Part shown: piece by piece, positions 17,801 to 27,305 of the stretch
How the letters are laid out: each line of letters opens with the position of its first letter
Numbering within the stretch: position 1 is the first letter of the stretch
Source: Oleispira sp051275515
GTDB lineage: Bacteria; Pseudomonadota; Gammaproteobacteria; Pseudomonadales; Oceanobacteraceae
Direction: 5' to 3'
Assembly: GCA_051275515.1 (NCBI GenBank)
Contig: JBNMOT010000005.1
Coordinates: forward strand, 1 to 64,000
Length of the DNA: 64,000 bases
Made by a program: the position numbers and the translations under genes
Notes under the pieces: model-generated
Told to the model about the DNA's origin: nothing
The model's database searches: none
What the model saw: the letters and a program-made list of their open reading frames with translations, nothing else

Positions 17801-18616
17801 ATGAATGCATTTACAAAAATAACCGCCTCTGTGGCAACCGCCGTTGCATTGATGTCGGGTATCAACGCCTACGCTGAATTTACTTTAGCGGGGCTATCGG
17901 CAGAAGAGAAAGGGTTGGCGATTGCTCAAGAACGTAAAACGCGTGATATCGGTTGGGGTGATTCAGCATCGTCAGTTACGATGACATTACGCAACTCTCA
18001 GGGTGAAGAGAGCCTTCGCGAAATGCGCATGCAGTCTCTAGAAATTAGCGGTGATGGTGATAAAGGGTTAACAATTTTTGATAGGCCAAAAGATGTTAAA
18101 GGCACGGCCTTTCTGAACTTTTCTCACATTGATAAGTCTGACGATCAGTGGTTGTACTTACCGGCACTTAAGCGTGTAAAGCGTATTTCTTCACGCAATA
18201 AATCAGGCCCTTTTATGGGCAGTGAATTTGCCTACGAAGATTTGAGCTCATTTGAAATTGCTAAATATACGTTTAAGTTTTTGGCTGAAGAGCAAGTCAA
18301 TGGCATTGATTGTTATAAAGTTGAGCAAATTCCAACGGATAAAAACTCCGGTTATACCCGTCAGGTTGTTTGGTTGGATAAAGAGCATTTTCGTGGTCAA
18401 AAAGTCGATTTTTATGATCGTAAAAAATCGCTATTAAAAACGTTAACCTTCTCTGACTACAAACTTTACTTAGACAAGTACTGGCGCCCAATGCAGATGG
18501 ATATGATTAACCATCAAACGAAAAAAAGCACGGAGTTGAACACCGCGGCGTTAGCCTTTAAGACAGGCTTAAAAGATTCAGATTTTAATAAAGCAACGTT
18601 GAAGCGTGCTCGCTAA
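17801..18616 (+). CDS. LolA-like outer membrane lipoprotein-sorting family protein
   Basis: Periplasmic protein of 271 residues with a clear signal peptide (cleavage near NAYA-E, residue 25). The mature part has the LolA-like fold signature of the family often annotated as outer membrane lipoprotein-sorting protein: DQWLYLPALKRVKRI and GSEFAYEDLSS. It has a GGAG ribosome site and sits 38 bases after the MMPL gene; its stop overlaps the start of the next gene. Proteins of this family usually accompany MMPL transporters and probably carry a lipid through the periplasm. Confidence 0.88.
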   Translation: MNAFTKITASVATAVALMSGINAYAEFTLAGLSAEEKGLAIAQERKTRDIGWGDSASSVTMTLRNSQGEESLREMRMQSLEISGDGDKGLTIFDRPKDVKGTAFLNFSHIDKSDDQWLYLPALKRVKRISSRNKSGPFMGSEFAYEDLSSFEIAKYTFKFLAEEQVNGIDCYKVEQIPTDKNSGYTRQVVWLDKEHFRGQKVDFYDRKKSLLKTLTFSDYKLYLDKYWRPMQMDMINHQTKKSTELNTAALAFKTGLKDSDFNKATLKRAR

Positions 18617-19845
18617 TGAATAAACACTTATTAATAATCAGTGCACTGCTTAGTACTAACCTTGTGCAGGCTGCTAACTTCGAAATCAGTGGTTATGCAG
18701 GCTTTGAATGGCGTGAACATTTTGAAGCAGGCCAATTCAATAACGCAAACAATACACAAGCCGATCGCCAGTTGGGCCTGACCGCTGAGCCAGAAATGGT
18801 TTGGTCGTTAGCTGAGGGTGAGCATACGATTGTGTTTAAACCTTATGCGCGCCTTGATAGTAAAGATGAAGAGCGCAGCCACGCTGATATTCGAGAGTTA
18901 TCTTGGATGACTTACGGTGATGATTGGGAATTAACCGCGGGTCTTTCTAAAGTGTATTGGGGCGTTGCGGAGTCACAGCACCTCGTTGATATTATTAATC
19001 AGACCGATTTTGTTGAAGCACCCGATGGCGAAGATAAGCTAGGTCAGCCGATGATTAAGTTTACTGCCCTTCGCGATTGGGGCACGGTGACAGGTTTTGT
19101 ATTACCGGGTTTTCGTGAACGTACTTTTCCCGGCGAAGAGGGGCGTTTTAGAACGGCACTGCTGATCGATACCGATAAGGCAGACTATCAAGCGGGCGAA
19201 GAGGATGCTCATGTCGATTATGCGGTGCGTTGGAATCATACGATCGATGCTTATGATGTGGGTATATCTTGGTTTAACGGCACGAGCCGTGATCCAATTA
19301 TTACTCCAAACCGTACTTTTGATAAGCTATTGCCGTTCTATGCGCAAATCAATCAGTTAGGTTTAGATTTTCAAGCGACGTTAGATTCTTGGTTGTGGAA
19401 GTTCGAGGCGATATACCGTAGTTACGACGATTCTGTTAAAAACAGTTTTGCTGATTTTGGCGTAGAAGATTATGCCGCCACCACCGGTGGTTTTGAATAT
19501 ACTTTTTATGGTCCTTTTGAAACCGTTTGGGATTGGGGTGTATTAGCGGAATACCAGTACGATTCGCGTGAAAATAGCAGCATTGCTCTTGGCCAAAATG
19601 ATGCTTTTTTAGGCAGTCGTCTTGCATTTAATGATGCGGCTTCAAGTGCAATTTTGGCGGGTATTAGCCAAGACCTTGATAACGCCGGCACTCAAAGCTT
19701 CGTAATGGAGTTTGCGACCCGTATCAATCAAGGTTTGACGTTGAATGTCGATGTTTTTTTACTCATGTCAGACGATATTGATAACGTAAGTTATCAGTTT
19801 AAGCGTGATGATTACGTTCAGTTAAGTCTGAATTATTATTACTAA
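18616..19845 (+). CDS. Predicted outer membrane beta-barrel protein of the MMPL/LolA-like operon
   Basis: A 409-residue protein with a signal peptide ending at QAA-N (about residue 19) and a run of amphipathic strands ending in aromatic residues (YYY at the C-terminus), typical of outer membrane barrels. It resembles the DUF1302-like barrels that accompany MMPL and LolA-like proteins, but I cannot fix the family. Its ATG overlaps the stop of the LolA-like gene by one base, so it is translationally coupled. Proposed role: outer membrane acceptor or channel for the exported lipid (inference). Confidence 0.72.
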   Translation: MNKHLLIISALLSTNLVQAANFEISGYAGFEWREHFEAGQFNNANNTQADRQLGLTAEPEMVWSLAEGEHTIVFKPYARLDSKDEERSHADIRELSWMTYGDDWELTAGLSKVYWGVAESQHLVDIINQTDFVEAPDGEDKLGQPMIKFTALRDWGTVTGFVLPGFRERTFPGEEGRFRTALLIDTDKADYQAGEEDAHVDYAVRWNHTIDAYDVGISWFNGTSRDPIITPNRTFDKLLPFYAQINQLGLDFQATLDSWLWKFEAIYRSYDDSVKNSFADFGVEDYAATTGGFEYTFYGPFETVWDWGVLAEYQYDSRENSSIALGQNDAFLGSRLAFNDAASSAILAGISQDLDNAGTQSFVMEFATRINQGLTLNVDVFLLMSDDIDNVSYQFKRDDYVQLSLNYYY

Positions 19846-19900
19846 TGAGGCTGGTTGTTAATTCAGTACGTCATATAAAGTAAAAATAATTCTTATTTAG

Positions 19901-19943
19901 TTATCCCTGAGCCATAATAAACCTATTATTTAATCAGGGATAA
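19901..19943 (+). promoter_or_regulatory. Inverted repeat covering the ribosome binding site of the adaptor gene
   Basis: TTATCCCTGA at 19901-19910 is the exact complement of TCAGGGATAA at 19934-19943, with a 23-base spacer. The AGGGA ribosome site (19936-19940) of the gene starting at 19952 lies in the 3' arm, so the hairpin would hide it. It may equally be a protein operator. Confidence 0.65.
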
Positions 19944-19951
19944 CAACTAAT

Positions 19952-21103
19952 ATGAAACGACTTAAACGGTTACCCAACAGTCTTATAATCGTATTAATCT
20001 TGGCGCTTGCGATCCTCATAGCGTTTGCCATTATCAAAACGGCTCCTAAGCCTGAGAGAACGATAACCCCGGTAAAAGAGCGCTTAGTCGAAGTAATAGA
20101 ACTTGTTCGCTCAGAATCTCGCCCAAACTGGTTAGCGGGTGGCGAGGTGTCTGCTTCTCAGCAAGTTGACCTAAGCAGTCGGGTCAGTGGCAGGGTGGTC
20201 GAGGTAGACGCGTTAGCGATACCAGGGGCCTATTTACCCGAGGGTACTCAGCTCGCTAAACTTGATCCTGTAGACTTTCAATTACAGCTTATCCAAAAAG
20301 AAGCCGCCGTTATTCAAGCGCAAGCAGAGCTCGATATTGAATCGGGCCAAGGCCGAGTCGCGTTACAAGATTATAATCGTTCAAAAAATTCTCGCGGGGC
20401 ATCAAATTCCCGCGACACCGCGTTAATGTTACGAGCGCCGCAACAAAAATCAAAACAAGCAGCACTGTTAAGAGCCAAAGCAGATTTTGACAGTGCGCAG
20501 TTAAATCTTGAACGCACGCAAATAAACATGCCTTTTAATGGTCAAATAATGTCGCGCAGTGTAAGCATCGGCAGTCAGGTTAATACCAGTACCGTGCTCT
20601 ATACGATTGCCAATAGTGAAGAATATTGGCTTGAAGTAAAAGTTGCTAAAGCGTTTTTACCCTTTTTAGATTTACAGCAAGACGCCTTAATTGGGCAATC
20701 AAATTGGCCGCTGCAAGAAGGAAAAGCGGTTTGGCATAATGCTAAAATATTGCATGTATTACCTGAGGTTGATATTGCCGACCGCCAAGCAAAACTATTA
20801 ATCGCCATAGAGAAACCCTTGGTCTTACAGCCCAGTATTTTGATTGGCGATTACGTCGATGTGCAGCTGTTTGCGAACACCCTGCCTAATAGCTATAAAA
20901 TCTCAAGTCAGTATCTAGTCGGTGATTCAGTGTGGGTCGTTAACGCGCAAAAATTATATAAACGTACACTGGACATTCTCTTTAAGGGCCGTGAATTCGT
21001 CTGGGTTGACTCAGGCTTTGAAGAGGGTGATGCGTTATTAATTAGTAAGCTGGGTACGATTACCGAAGGTACTCCTGTGCGCTTTAGTGCAGGGGTGAAG
21101 TAA
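19952..21103 (+). CDS. RND efflux periplasmic adaptor subunit (membrane fusion protein)
   Basis: A 383-residue HlyD/AcrA-type adaptor. One N-terminal TM anchor (residues about 10-28), no lipobox, then a lipoyl-like half motif, a coiled-coil hairpin (about 110-185) and beta-barrel regions (WLAGGEVSASQQVDLSSRVSG is the usual N-terminal strand set, shown in part). It links the inner membrane pump to an outer membrane channel. Its stop shares a base with the pump gene. The outer membrane factor is not encoded here, so a TolC-like protein is expected elsewhere. Confidence 0.9.
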   Translation: MKRLKRLPNSLIIVLILALAILIAFAIIKTAPKPERTITPVKERLVEVIELVRSESRPNWLAGGEVSASQQVDLSSRVSGRVVEVDALAIPGAYLPEGTQLAKLDPVDFQLQLIQKEAAVIQAQAELDIESGQGRVALQDYNRSKNSRGASNSRDTALMLRAPQQKSKQAALLRAKADFDSAQLNLERTQINMPFNGQIMSRSVSIGSQVNTSTVLYTIANSEEYWLEVKVAKAFLPFLDLQQDALIGQSNWPLQEGKAVWHNAKILHVLPEVDIADRQAKLLIAIEKPLVLQPSILIGDYVDVQLFANTLPNSYKISSQYLVGDSVWVVNAQKLYKRTLDILFKGREFVWVDSGFEEGDALLISKLGTITEGTPVRFSAGVK

Positions 21104-24100
21104 TGCAGCGAGATAATAGTTTACACAAAGGCCCCGTTGCTTGGATGGCGCGTCATAGAGTTGCCCCTAATCTCTTTATGGCGTTTTTGATTATTGGTGG
21201 CTTTATGATGTCACTGGCCATTACTAAAGAGTTTATTCCAAATTTTGAATCCGATACCATTATTGTCAACGTCGCTTATGCTGGCGCTACCCCTGCTGAA
21301 ATCGAACAGAGTATTATTTTACCCATTGAAAATGAGGTGCGCGCACTGGAAGGTATTAAGGATGTCGTCTCGGTTGCGAGTTCGAGTTCCGCGCAAGTTG
21401 TTTTAGAGCTAGTCAATGGCACAGACCGTCAGGTCGCTTTTCAAGATATTCAGCAAGCCGTCAGTCGTATTTCGACCTTCCCCGCAGAAGCTGAACAACC
21501 TATGGTGAAAATCGCCAGTCGTGCGATTGATGTTGCAACCTTGGCACTGTTTGGTGATGTCTCTTTATTAGACTTAAAAGTTTTGGCGGAATCCATTCGT
21601 GATGAGCTATTAACGTCCGATCAAATATCAAAGATAGAATTACGGGGAACCCCTAGTGAAGAAATTCACATTGAAATTAGCCAGCAAAATTTACAACGTT
21701 ATCAGCTGACACTCGCGGAAGTGGCTAATATTATTCAGCGTAACGCCATCGAGCAATCGGCGGGCAGTATTCGTACGGAGGGCGGAGAAATTCTAGTCAC
21801 GTTGAATGACCGCCGTTATCGGGCTAAGCATTACGCCGACATTCCTTTGCGCTATGACGCGGCCGGTGTACAAGTGACGCTGGGTGAGGTCGCGCAACTC
21901 AAAGAGGGATTTGCCGATTCTAATCGTTCTGTCACGTACGATGGCAAGCCAGCGATTAGTTTAAAAATTTATCGTTCAGATGACCAAACACCGACCACCG
22001 TGGTGGAGTCGATGTATAAAAAGCTGGATATCATTCGTCAGCAGCTGCCGCCCAATATAGAAATTATCGTGACGGATGATGATGGTGAAACGTATAAACA
22101 ACGTGTGGGCTTACTGTTAAAAAATGCCGGTATTGGCCTGATTCTCGTGTTGTGCTTGTTAAGTATCTTTTTGGAATACCGTTTGGCCTTCTGGGTCACG
22201 ATGGGAATACCCACCGCTTTTCTAGGCTCGTTATTACTATTGCCAATCTTCGATGTGTCTATCAACATGGTGTCTATGTTTGCCTTTATTATTGCATTAG
22301 GCATTGTGGTGGATGACGCGATTATTGCGGGGGAAAATATTTATGAGCATATGCAAAAAGGTATCCCCTTTATAGACGCCGCTATTATTGGTGCACGTGA
22401 AGTTTCTGTCCCTTTGGCGTTTGCTATCTTGACCAATGTCGTTGCCTTTTTACCTCTGTTGGCTTTGCCGGGAATGGGTAAGTTATTTTTATCGATCCCA
22501 ATTGTTGTGATCTGTTGCTTCTTAATTTCTTGGTTGGAGGCGTTGTTTATTTTGCCGACTCACCTTGCTTCTTTAAATAAAAAGCAAGACTCAAAGTTGT
22601 CGCGCTTTATGGGCAGAATTCAGAAACCAGCCGATAAGAAATTACATTATTTTATTCATAAAATTTATCGCCCAGCATTAGAAAAATGTTTAAGGGCACC
22701 GAGTGTGGTACTGGCGGTTTCTCTTATGGTCGCGATTGTAGTGTTATCGTATCCCATTAGTGGGCGCATGGGTTTTAGTATGTTTCCTCGCTTAGAAGGT
22801 GAGTATGTCGTCGCTAAAATTGAACTGTCCTCTAACGCACCCCTCAGCGAGGCTGTGAGAGTTCGCTCTTATGTGGAAGAAAAATTGCGTGCGGTCACCG
22901 ACCCGATTGAAGCCGAAGGAACTCCTTTGGTATTAAGTGTTGAAGGCGATATCATTGACTCGACCATTGAGATACAGGCTCGCTTGGTGCCGACTGAAAT
23001 TCGACCGTTAGATGCGAATCAAATAGTCGCTCGTTGGCGCGAGGCGATTGGAGAAATTGCAGGCATTCGCAGCTTAACGTTTGATGCAGAACGCGGTGGT
23101 GGTCCTTCAGGAGGCGCAGGCTTAACCATAGAGCTCAGAGGCTCTAATAATGAAGATAGCTTGGCGCTCAGTAATGAGCTTATGGCCGAGCTGCGTTCTT
23201 TAAATGGGGTGATTGATCTTGCCAGTAGTTTTACCAATGGTAAGCCACAGTGGGAAATTGAGCTGAATACGATGGGGCGCAGTTTAGGATTATCCGCTGT
23301 GGATGTCTCAAGCCAAGTACGTCATGCTTTATACGGTGCCAGAGCGATACGCCAGCAACGGGATAAAAATGAAGTAACAACATTAGTACGTTTACCTTTA
23401 GAGGAGCGCACTTTTGCAAAAGATATTGAATCGCTGTTAATTAAAACCCCTGCGGGAGGCTATGTGCCGTTAGCAGAGGTCGCTGATTTTGAAAAGCAAT
23501 TATCGCCTTCTCAAATTCGCCGTCGTGATGGTGATCGAATTATTACTGTCACCGCGGAGGTTGAACCTAGAAGAATGATCCCTGGGGTCATGTCGCTTTT
23601 AAGAGACGATATATTTCCACAGCTTAAAGAGAAATATCCTAATGTTGATGTTGGCTTCAGAGGTCGGCAAGCGGAAACAGGGGATACGATGGATGCCTTA
23701 AAATTGTACGGTGGTTTTGCCTTACTGCTTATCTATTCTTTATTGGCGATTCCTTTTAGAAGTTATGCACAGCCCATTTTAGTGATGGCGATTATCCCTT
23801 TTGGCGCCGTGGGTGCGATTATGGGGCATTTAATTCTTGGGCAAGATTTATCCATTATGAGTATTCTGGGTATTGTTGCGTTAGCCGGGGTCGTGGTGAA
23901 TGACAGTTTGATTTTGGTGGACTTTGCCAATAAGAAACTGGCACAAGGATTGGCGGTAAGAGATGCTATTATTGAAGCAGGAGTACGAAGGTTCCGTCCT
24001 ATTTTATTAACCACGCTCACCACGTTTGGTGGCCTCGCGCCTATGGTCTTTGAAACGTCCCGTCAGGCTCAATTTATCACCCCTATGGCGGTTTCTTTGG

Positions 24101-24210
24101 GCTTTGGTATTTTATTTACCACCTTTGTTTGTTTGTTAATCTTGCCTGCTTTCTATTTGATCTTGATGGAGTTTTTACAGAAGCGCGCATTCGCGGCTAA
24201 CTCAGATTAA
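21103..24210 (+). CDS. RND efflux permease, AcrB/MdtB-type
   Basis: Inner membrane proton-driven pump of 1035 residues, the normal length for the HAE1 family. Twelve TM helices are apparent in the usual 1+5 / 1+5 pattern, with large periplasmic loops. The proton-relay helix carries ALGIVVDDAIIAGENI, and the second half has LAGVVVNDSLILVDF. ATG overlaps the adaptor stop. Substrate cannot be told from sequence. The last 14 bases overlap the convergent YgjP-like gene. Confidence 0.92.
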   Translation: MQRDNSLHKGPVAWMARHRVAPNLFMAFLIIGGFMMSLAITKEFIPNFESDTIIVNVAYAGATPAEIEQSIILPIENEVRALEGIKDVVSVASSSSAQVVLELVNGTDRQVAFQDIQQAVSRISTFPAEAEQPMVKIASRAIDVATLALFGDVSLLDLKVLAESIRDELLTSDQISKIELRGTPSEEIHIEISQQNLQRYQLTLAEVANIIQRNAIEQSAGSIRTEGGEILVTLNDRRYRAKHYADIPLRYDAAGVQVTLGEVAQLKEGFADSNRSVTYDGKPAISLKIYRSDDQTPTTVVESMYKKLDIIRQQLPPNIEIIVTDDDGETYKQRVGLLLKNAGIGLILVLCLLSIFLEYRLAFWVTMGIPTAFLGSLLLLPIFDVSINMVSMFAFIIALGIVVDDAIIAGENIYEHMQKGIPFIDAAIIGAREVSVPLAFAILTNVVAFLPLLALPGMGKLFLSIPIVVICCFLISWLEALFILPTHLASLNKKQDSKLSRFMGRIQKPADKKLHYFIHKIYRPALEKCLRAPSVVLAVSLMVAIVVLSYPISGRMGFSMFPRLEGEYVVAKIELSSNAPLSEAVRVRSYVEEKLRAVTDPIEAEGTPLVLSVEGDIIDSTIEIQARLVPTEIRPLDANQIVARWREAIGEIAGIRSLTFDAERGGGPSGGAGLTIELRGSNNEDSLALSNELMAELRSLNGVIDLASSFTNGKPQWEIELNTMGRSLGLSAVDVSSQVRHALYGARAIRQQRDKNEVTTLVRLPLEERTFAKDIESLLIKTPAGGYVPLAEVADFEKQLSPSQIRRRDGDRIITVTAEVEPRRMIPGVMSLLRDDIFPQLKEKYPNVDVGFRGRQAETGDTMDALKLYGGFALLLIYSLLAIPFRSYAQPILVMAIIPFGAVGAIMGHLILGQDLSIMSILGIVALAGVVVNDSLILVDFANKKLAQGLAVRDAIIEAGVRRFRPILLTTLTTFGGLAPMVFETSRQAQFITPMAVSLGFGILFTTFVCLLILPAFYLILMEFLQKRAFAANSD

Positions 24211-24709
24211 GTTCAAGCTGTGCTAGATAAACGCGCATGTCGAATTCAAACTGGTGATATTCCGGCAGCATGTGCTGGCACAGTTGGTAAAACGCTTTGT
24301 TATGGTCTTTCTCTTTTAGGTGAGCAAGCTCATGCACAACGATCATCTGTAAAAAAGCGGCAGGGGCTTTTTTGAAGACCGCGCCGATACGAATTTCGTT
24401 ATTACTTTTTAGCTTGCCACCTTGCACTCGAGAAACAAACGAGTGTAAGCCTAGGGCGTTGTGGACAACATGAATTTTATTATCAAAAGCAATTTTACTC
24501 AGCGGTGCTGATTTGCGCAGATATTGATTTTTAATGTCCATCACATACTCGCGTAAGGCTTTATCGTTGCCAATACTGTGCTGCTCGGGATACTTGGTAT
24601 CGAGATATTTTGCTAACGTGTCTTTATCAATCATAGTTTGCACTTGAGCTTTAATTTCAGGTGCATAGCCAGCAATGTAGCGTAATGGGTCGTTTGATTT
24701 TGTATTCAT
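24197..24709 (-). CDS. YgjP-like M48-type metallopeptidase (DUF45)
   Basis: A 170-residue cytoplasmic protein with the zinc site HELAHLKEKDH (His126, Glu127, His130; His136 further on) and NKAFYQLC. This fits the YgjP/SprT-like PF01863 group. It is shorter than YgjP in some species because the N-terminal beta part is reduced. Its 3' end overlaps the RND permease gene by 14 bases in a tail-to-tail arrangement. Substrate unknown. Confidence 0.82.
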   Translation of the reverse strand: MNTKSNDPLRYIAGYAPEIKAQVQTMIDKDTLAKYLDTKYPEQHSIGNDKALREYVMDIKNQYLRKSAPLSKIAFDNKIHVVHNALGLHSFVSRVQGGKLKSNNEIRIGAVFKKAPAAFLQMIVVHELAHLKEKDHNKAFYQLCQHMLPEYHQFEFDMRVYLAQLELNLS

Positions 24710-24722
24710 AGAATTCTTATCT

Positions 24723-25196
24723 TTAAAAGGTATAGCCTAGTGCAAGGCCATAGCGGCGCTTATTGTCGCTAGACGTGTGAATCTGTTCGACAAAACCCTG
24801 CATTATCCAATGATTGCGCTTATCTATAAACTCATCAAATGCAATTTCAGAGACAATACGCAGACGGGTTGTCGACGTAAAATCGACTCCTCGTTGAACT
24901 TGTAGCAAGCGCCCTAAACCCAAGCCAATGTACGGCTGAAGCATATTATCGCGTTGGAATGTACCCGAGGGAAATGAACGAGCTTCCAAGGCCCAGTTAA
25001 AAAAATACATATACATGCTCGCACCCACATACATAGCCTTTTTATTCTTATCATCTGAAATCCGCCCGACGTACGTTGATACTCCCAAGATTGATTGTGC
25101 AATGGGGGCCTCTTTGCCTAAAAGATTGGAATTCATCGCCTGACTTTCTAGGCATAACAATAAAAGAGCGAATGACAGAACACGTGGGATAAGCAT
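24723..25196 (-). CDS. Small predicted outer membrane barrel protein, unknown function
   Basis: A 157-residue protein with a signal peptide (cleavage near SQA-M, residue 20) and alternating strands finishing with YGLALGYTF, a typical outer membrane C-terminus. It may be a PagL/PagP-like or OmpW-like small barrel, but no catalytic motif is convincing. It lies 13 bases upstream of the YgjP-like gene on the same strand. Confidence 0.65.
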   Translation of the reverse strand: MLIPRVLSFALLLLCLESQAMNSNLLGKEAPIAQSILGVSTYVGRISDDKNKKAMYVGASMYMYFFNWALEARSFPSGTFQRDNMLQPYIGLGLGRLLQVQRGVDFTSTTRLRIVSEIAFDEFIDKRNHWIMQGFVEQIHTSSDNKRRYGLALGYTF

Positions 25197-25279
25197 GGCT
25201 AACAGGGCTAATAATGTAAGAAAGTCTATTGTAGCGAGTTAGTGACTGTTAAACTGCATAAAATTTTTTGGAAATGATT

Positions 25280-25522
25280 ATGACTCAAGTAAATAACCCA
25301 TTACACGGCCTTACCTTAGAAACTATTGTGACCAAACTGGTTGATTTTTATGGCTATCCTAAGCTGGCTAGCCAGATCAATATTCTGTGTTTTAAAGAAA
25401 ATCCGAGCATTAAATCCAGTCTCAAGTTTTTGCGTAAAACCCCTTGGGCACGCACCAAGGTTGAAGATCTTTACATTAAAACGCGTTTTCAGGTCAAAAA
25501 TAGCCCTTGGTCCCAGCAATAG
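25280..25522 (+). CDS. VF530-family DNA-binding protein (DUF2132)
   Basis: An 80-residue protein matching the VF530/DUF2132 family: NNPLHGLTLETI at the N-terminus, INILCFKENPSIKSSLKFLRK in shortened form, and PWARTKVEDLY. The frame is open from a TTG at 25268, but the ATG at 25280 fits the family and has GGAAAT upstream. VF530 from Vibrio fischeri has a known fold and is thought to bind DNA; the cellular role is not established. Confidence 0.88.
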   Translation: MTQVNNPLHGLTLETIVTKLVDFYGYPKLASQINILCFKENPSIKSSLKFLRKTPWARTKVEDLYIKTRFQVKNSPWSQQ

Positions 25523-25647
25523 TTTAGTCGGTTAGTTATTAGACATTGATGTATCTTCTTGAGAGCGGACACGGGATAAATCAGTTCTGAAAATCAGTCG
25601 CCATTCTGTTATTATTCGCGCTTCAAAAATTTAGGGGTTGGAAGCAC

Positions 25648-27219
25648 ATGTTCCAAGAATTCATAAAAACGTTCTCACCCAATGTGAAGAACGATACATT
25701 ATCCGGCTTAACGGTGGCACTTGCCTTGGTTCCTGAAGCCGTCGCATTCGCGTTTGTCGCAGGTGTTCACCCATTAACGGGTCTTTATGCGGCGTTTATG
25801 GTGGGTCTAATTACGGCCATCATGGGTGGTCGTCCGGGTATGATTTCTGGTGCTACCGGCGCTTTAGCTGTTGTTATGGTTGCTTTAGTGGCGCAGGCTG
25901 AACGCGATTTTGGTGAGGGCATGGGGCTACAATACCTGCTGGCAACGGTGGTATTGATGGGGATTATTCAAGTCGGAGCAGGCTTGCTGAAATTGGGTAA
26001 ATTTATTCGTATTGTGCCGTATCCCGTGATGCTGGGCTTTGTAAATGGCTTGGCCATCGTGATCTTCTTAGCACAAATTCCGCAATTACAAGAAAGTACG
26101 CCAAGCGGCAAATGGGGTTGGACTGAAGGTTCTTGGTTAGTCGGTAACGAGCTGTACATTATGATCAGTATGATTGCGGCTACTATGTTTATCACGCACT
26201 TCTTACCGAAAGTAACGAAAGCGATTCCTTCTGCTTTGGCTGGTATTTTAGTGGTTAGCTTGATCGTGATCGGCTTAGACCTAGATACCAAGACCGTTGG
26301 CGATATAGCCAGTATTGCGGGTGGCTTACCGACTTTTTCAGTGCCCAATATCCCTCTTACGTTTGATACTTTATATTTCATTCTGCCTTTCGCGATTATT
26401 CTTGCGGCAATTGGTTTGATTGAATCATTGCTGACCATCACTGTCATCGATGAAATGACGGACACGCGTGGCCAAGGCAATAAAGAATGTGTTGCGCAAG
26501 GTACGGCCAATATCGCGACCGGTTTCTTTGGGGGTATGGGTGGTTGTGCCATGATTGGTCAATCGATGATCAATATTAACTCGGGCGGCCGTGGTCGTTT
26601 ATCCGGTATTGCTGCCGCGTTATTCTTATTGAGCTTCATTTTGTTTGCGGCGCCTCTTATCGAACAGATCCCTATCGCTGCTTTAACCGGTGTGATGTTC
26701 ATGGTGGTTATTGGAACGTTTGAATGGTCTAGCTTCCGCATGATGCGGTCTATTCCAAAGCGTGAGGCATTTATTATTGTCTTGGTATCGGGTGTTACGG
26801 TGGTGACTGACTTAGCGATTGCGGTCGTGGTGGGTGTTATTGTGGCGGCCTTGATCTTTGCTTGGGAACACGCCAAGTACATTTTTGCCACGAAAAGCAT
26901 CGATGAAGATGGCGCAAAAATCTACGAACTTCATGGTCCATTATTCTTTGGCTCAGCGTCTAACTTTAAGGACTTGTTCGATCCTAAAACAGACCCTGAT
27001 AAGGTAATTATTGAGTTTAAAAATAGCCGTGTTGCTGATCACTCAGCGATTGAAGCGATTGATACGTTAGCGGAACGTTATATTGCCGAAGGCAAAGAGT
27101 TGCACTTGCGTCATTTGAGCTCTGAGTGTCGCCAGCTGTTGAAAAAAGCCGGTGATCTGTGTGATGTGAATGTTTTAGAAGATCCTAAATACCGTATTGC
27201 TGCTGATAACCTAGGTTAG
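25648..27219 (+). CDS. SulP-family anion transporter with STAS domain
   Basis: Inner membrane transporter of 523 residues. The membrane part (to about residue 415) has the SulP signature GLTVALALVPEAVAFAF near residue 20 and repeated TM helices; a cytoplasmic STAS domain follows (about 425-520, with HGPLFFGSASNFKDLF and DHSAIEAID). Family members carry sulfate, bicarbonate or dicarboxylates; no neighbour suggests which. Slightly short but complete. Followed by a strong terminator. Confidence 0.92.
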   Translation: MFQEFIKTFSPNVKNDTLSGLTVALALVPEAVAFAFVAGVHPLTGLYAAFMVGLITAIMGGRPGMISGATGALAVVMVALVAQAERDFGEGMGLQYLLATVVLMGIIQVGAGLLKLGKFIRIVPYPVMLGFVNGLAIVIFLAQIPQLQESTPSGKWGWTEGSWLVGNELYIMISMIAATMFITHFLPKVTKAIPSALAGILVVSLIVIGLDLDTKTVGDIASIAGGLPTFSVPNIPLTFDTLYFILPFAIILAAIGLIESLLTITVIDEMTDTRGQGNKECVAQGTANIATGFFGGMGGCAMIGQSMININSGGRGRLSGIAAALFLLSFILFAAPLIEQIPIAALTGVMFMVVIGTFEWSSFRMMRSIPKREAFIIVLVSGVTVVTDLAIAVVVGVIVAALIFAWEHAKYIFATKSIDEDGAKIYELHGPLFFGSASNFKDLFDPKTDPDKVIIEFKNSRVADHSAIEAIDTLAERYIAEGKELHLRHLSSECRQLLKKAGDLCDVNVLEDPKYRIAADNLG

Positions 27220-27261
27220 GTCATTCAACCTAGTCTCTATTAAGTTATAGTAATACGACGA

Positions 27262-27296
27262 AGCCTTTTGCTAGGGATAGCAAAGGGCTTTTTTTT
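27262..27296. terminator. Strong intrinsic terminator after sulP
   Basis: AGCCTTTTGCTA at 27262-27273 pairs with TAGCAAAGGGCT at 27278-27289, followed by a run of eight T. It lies between convergent sulP and the sensor kinase gene. Confidence 0.9.
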
Positions 27297-27305
27297 GCCT
27301 GAAGA

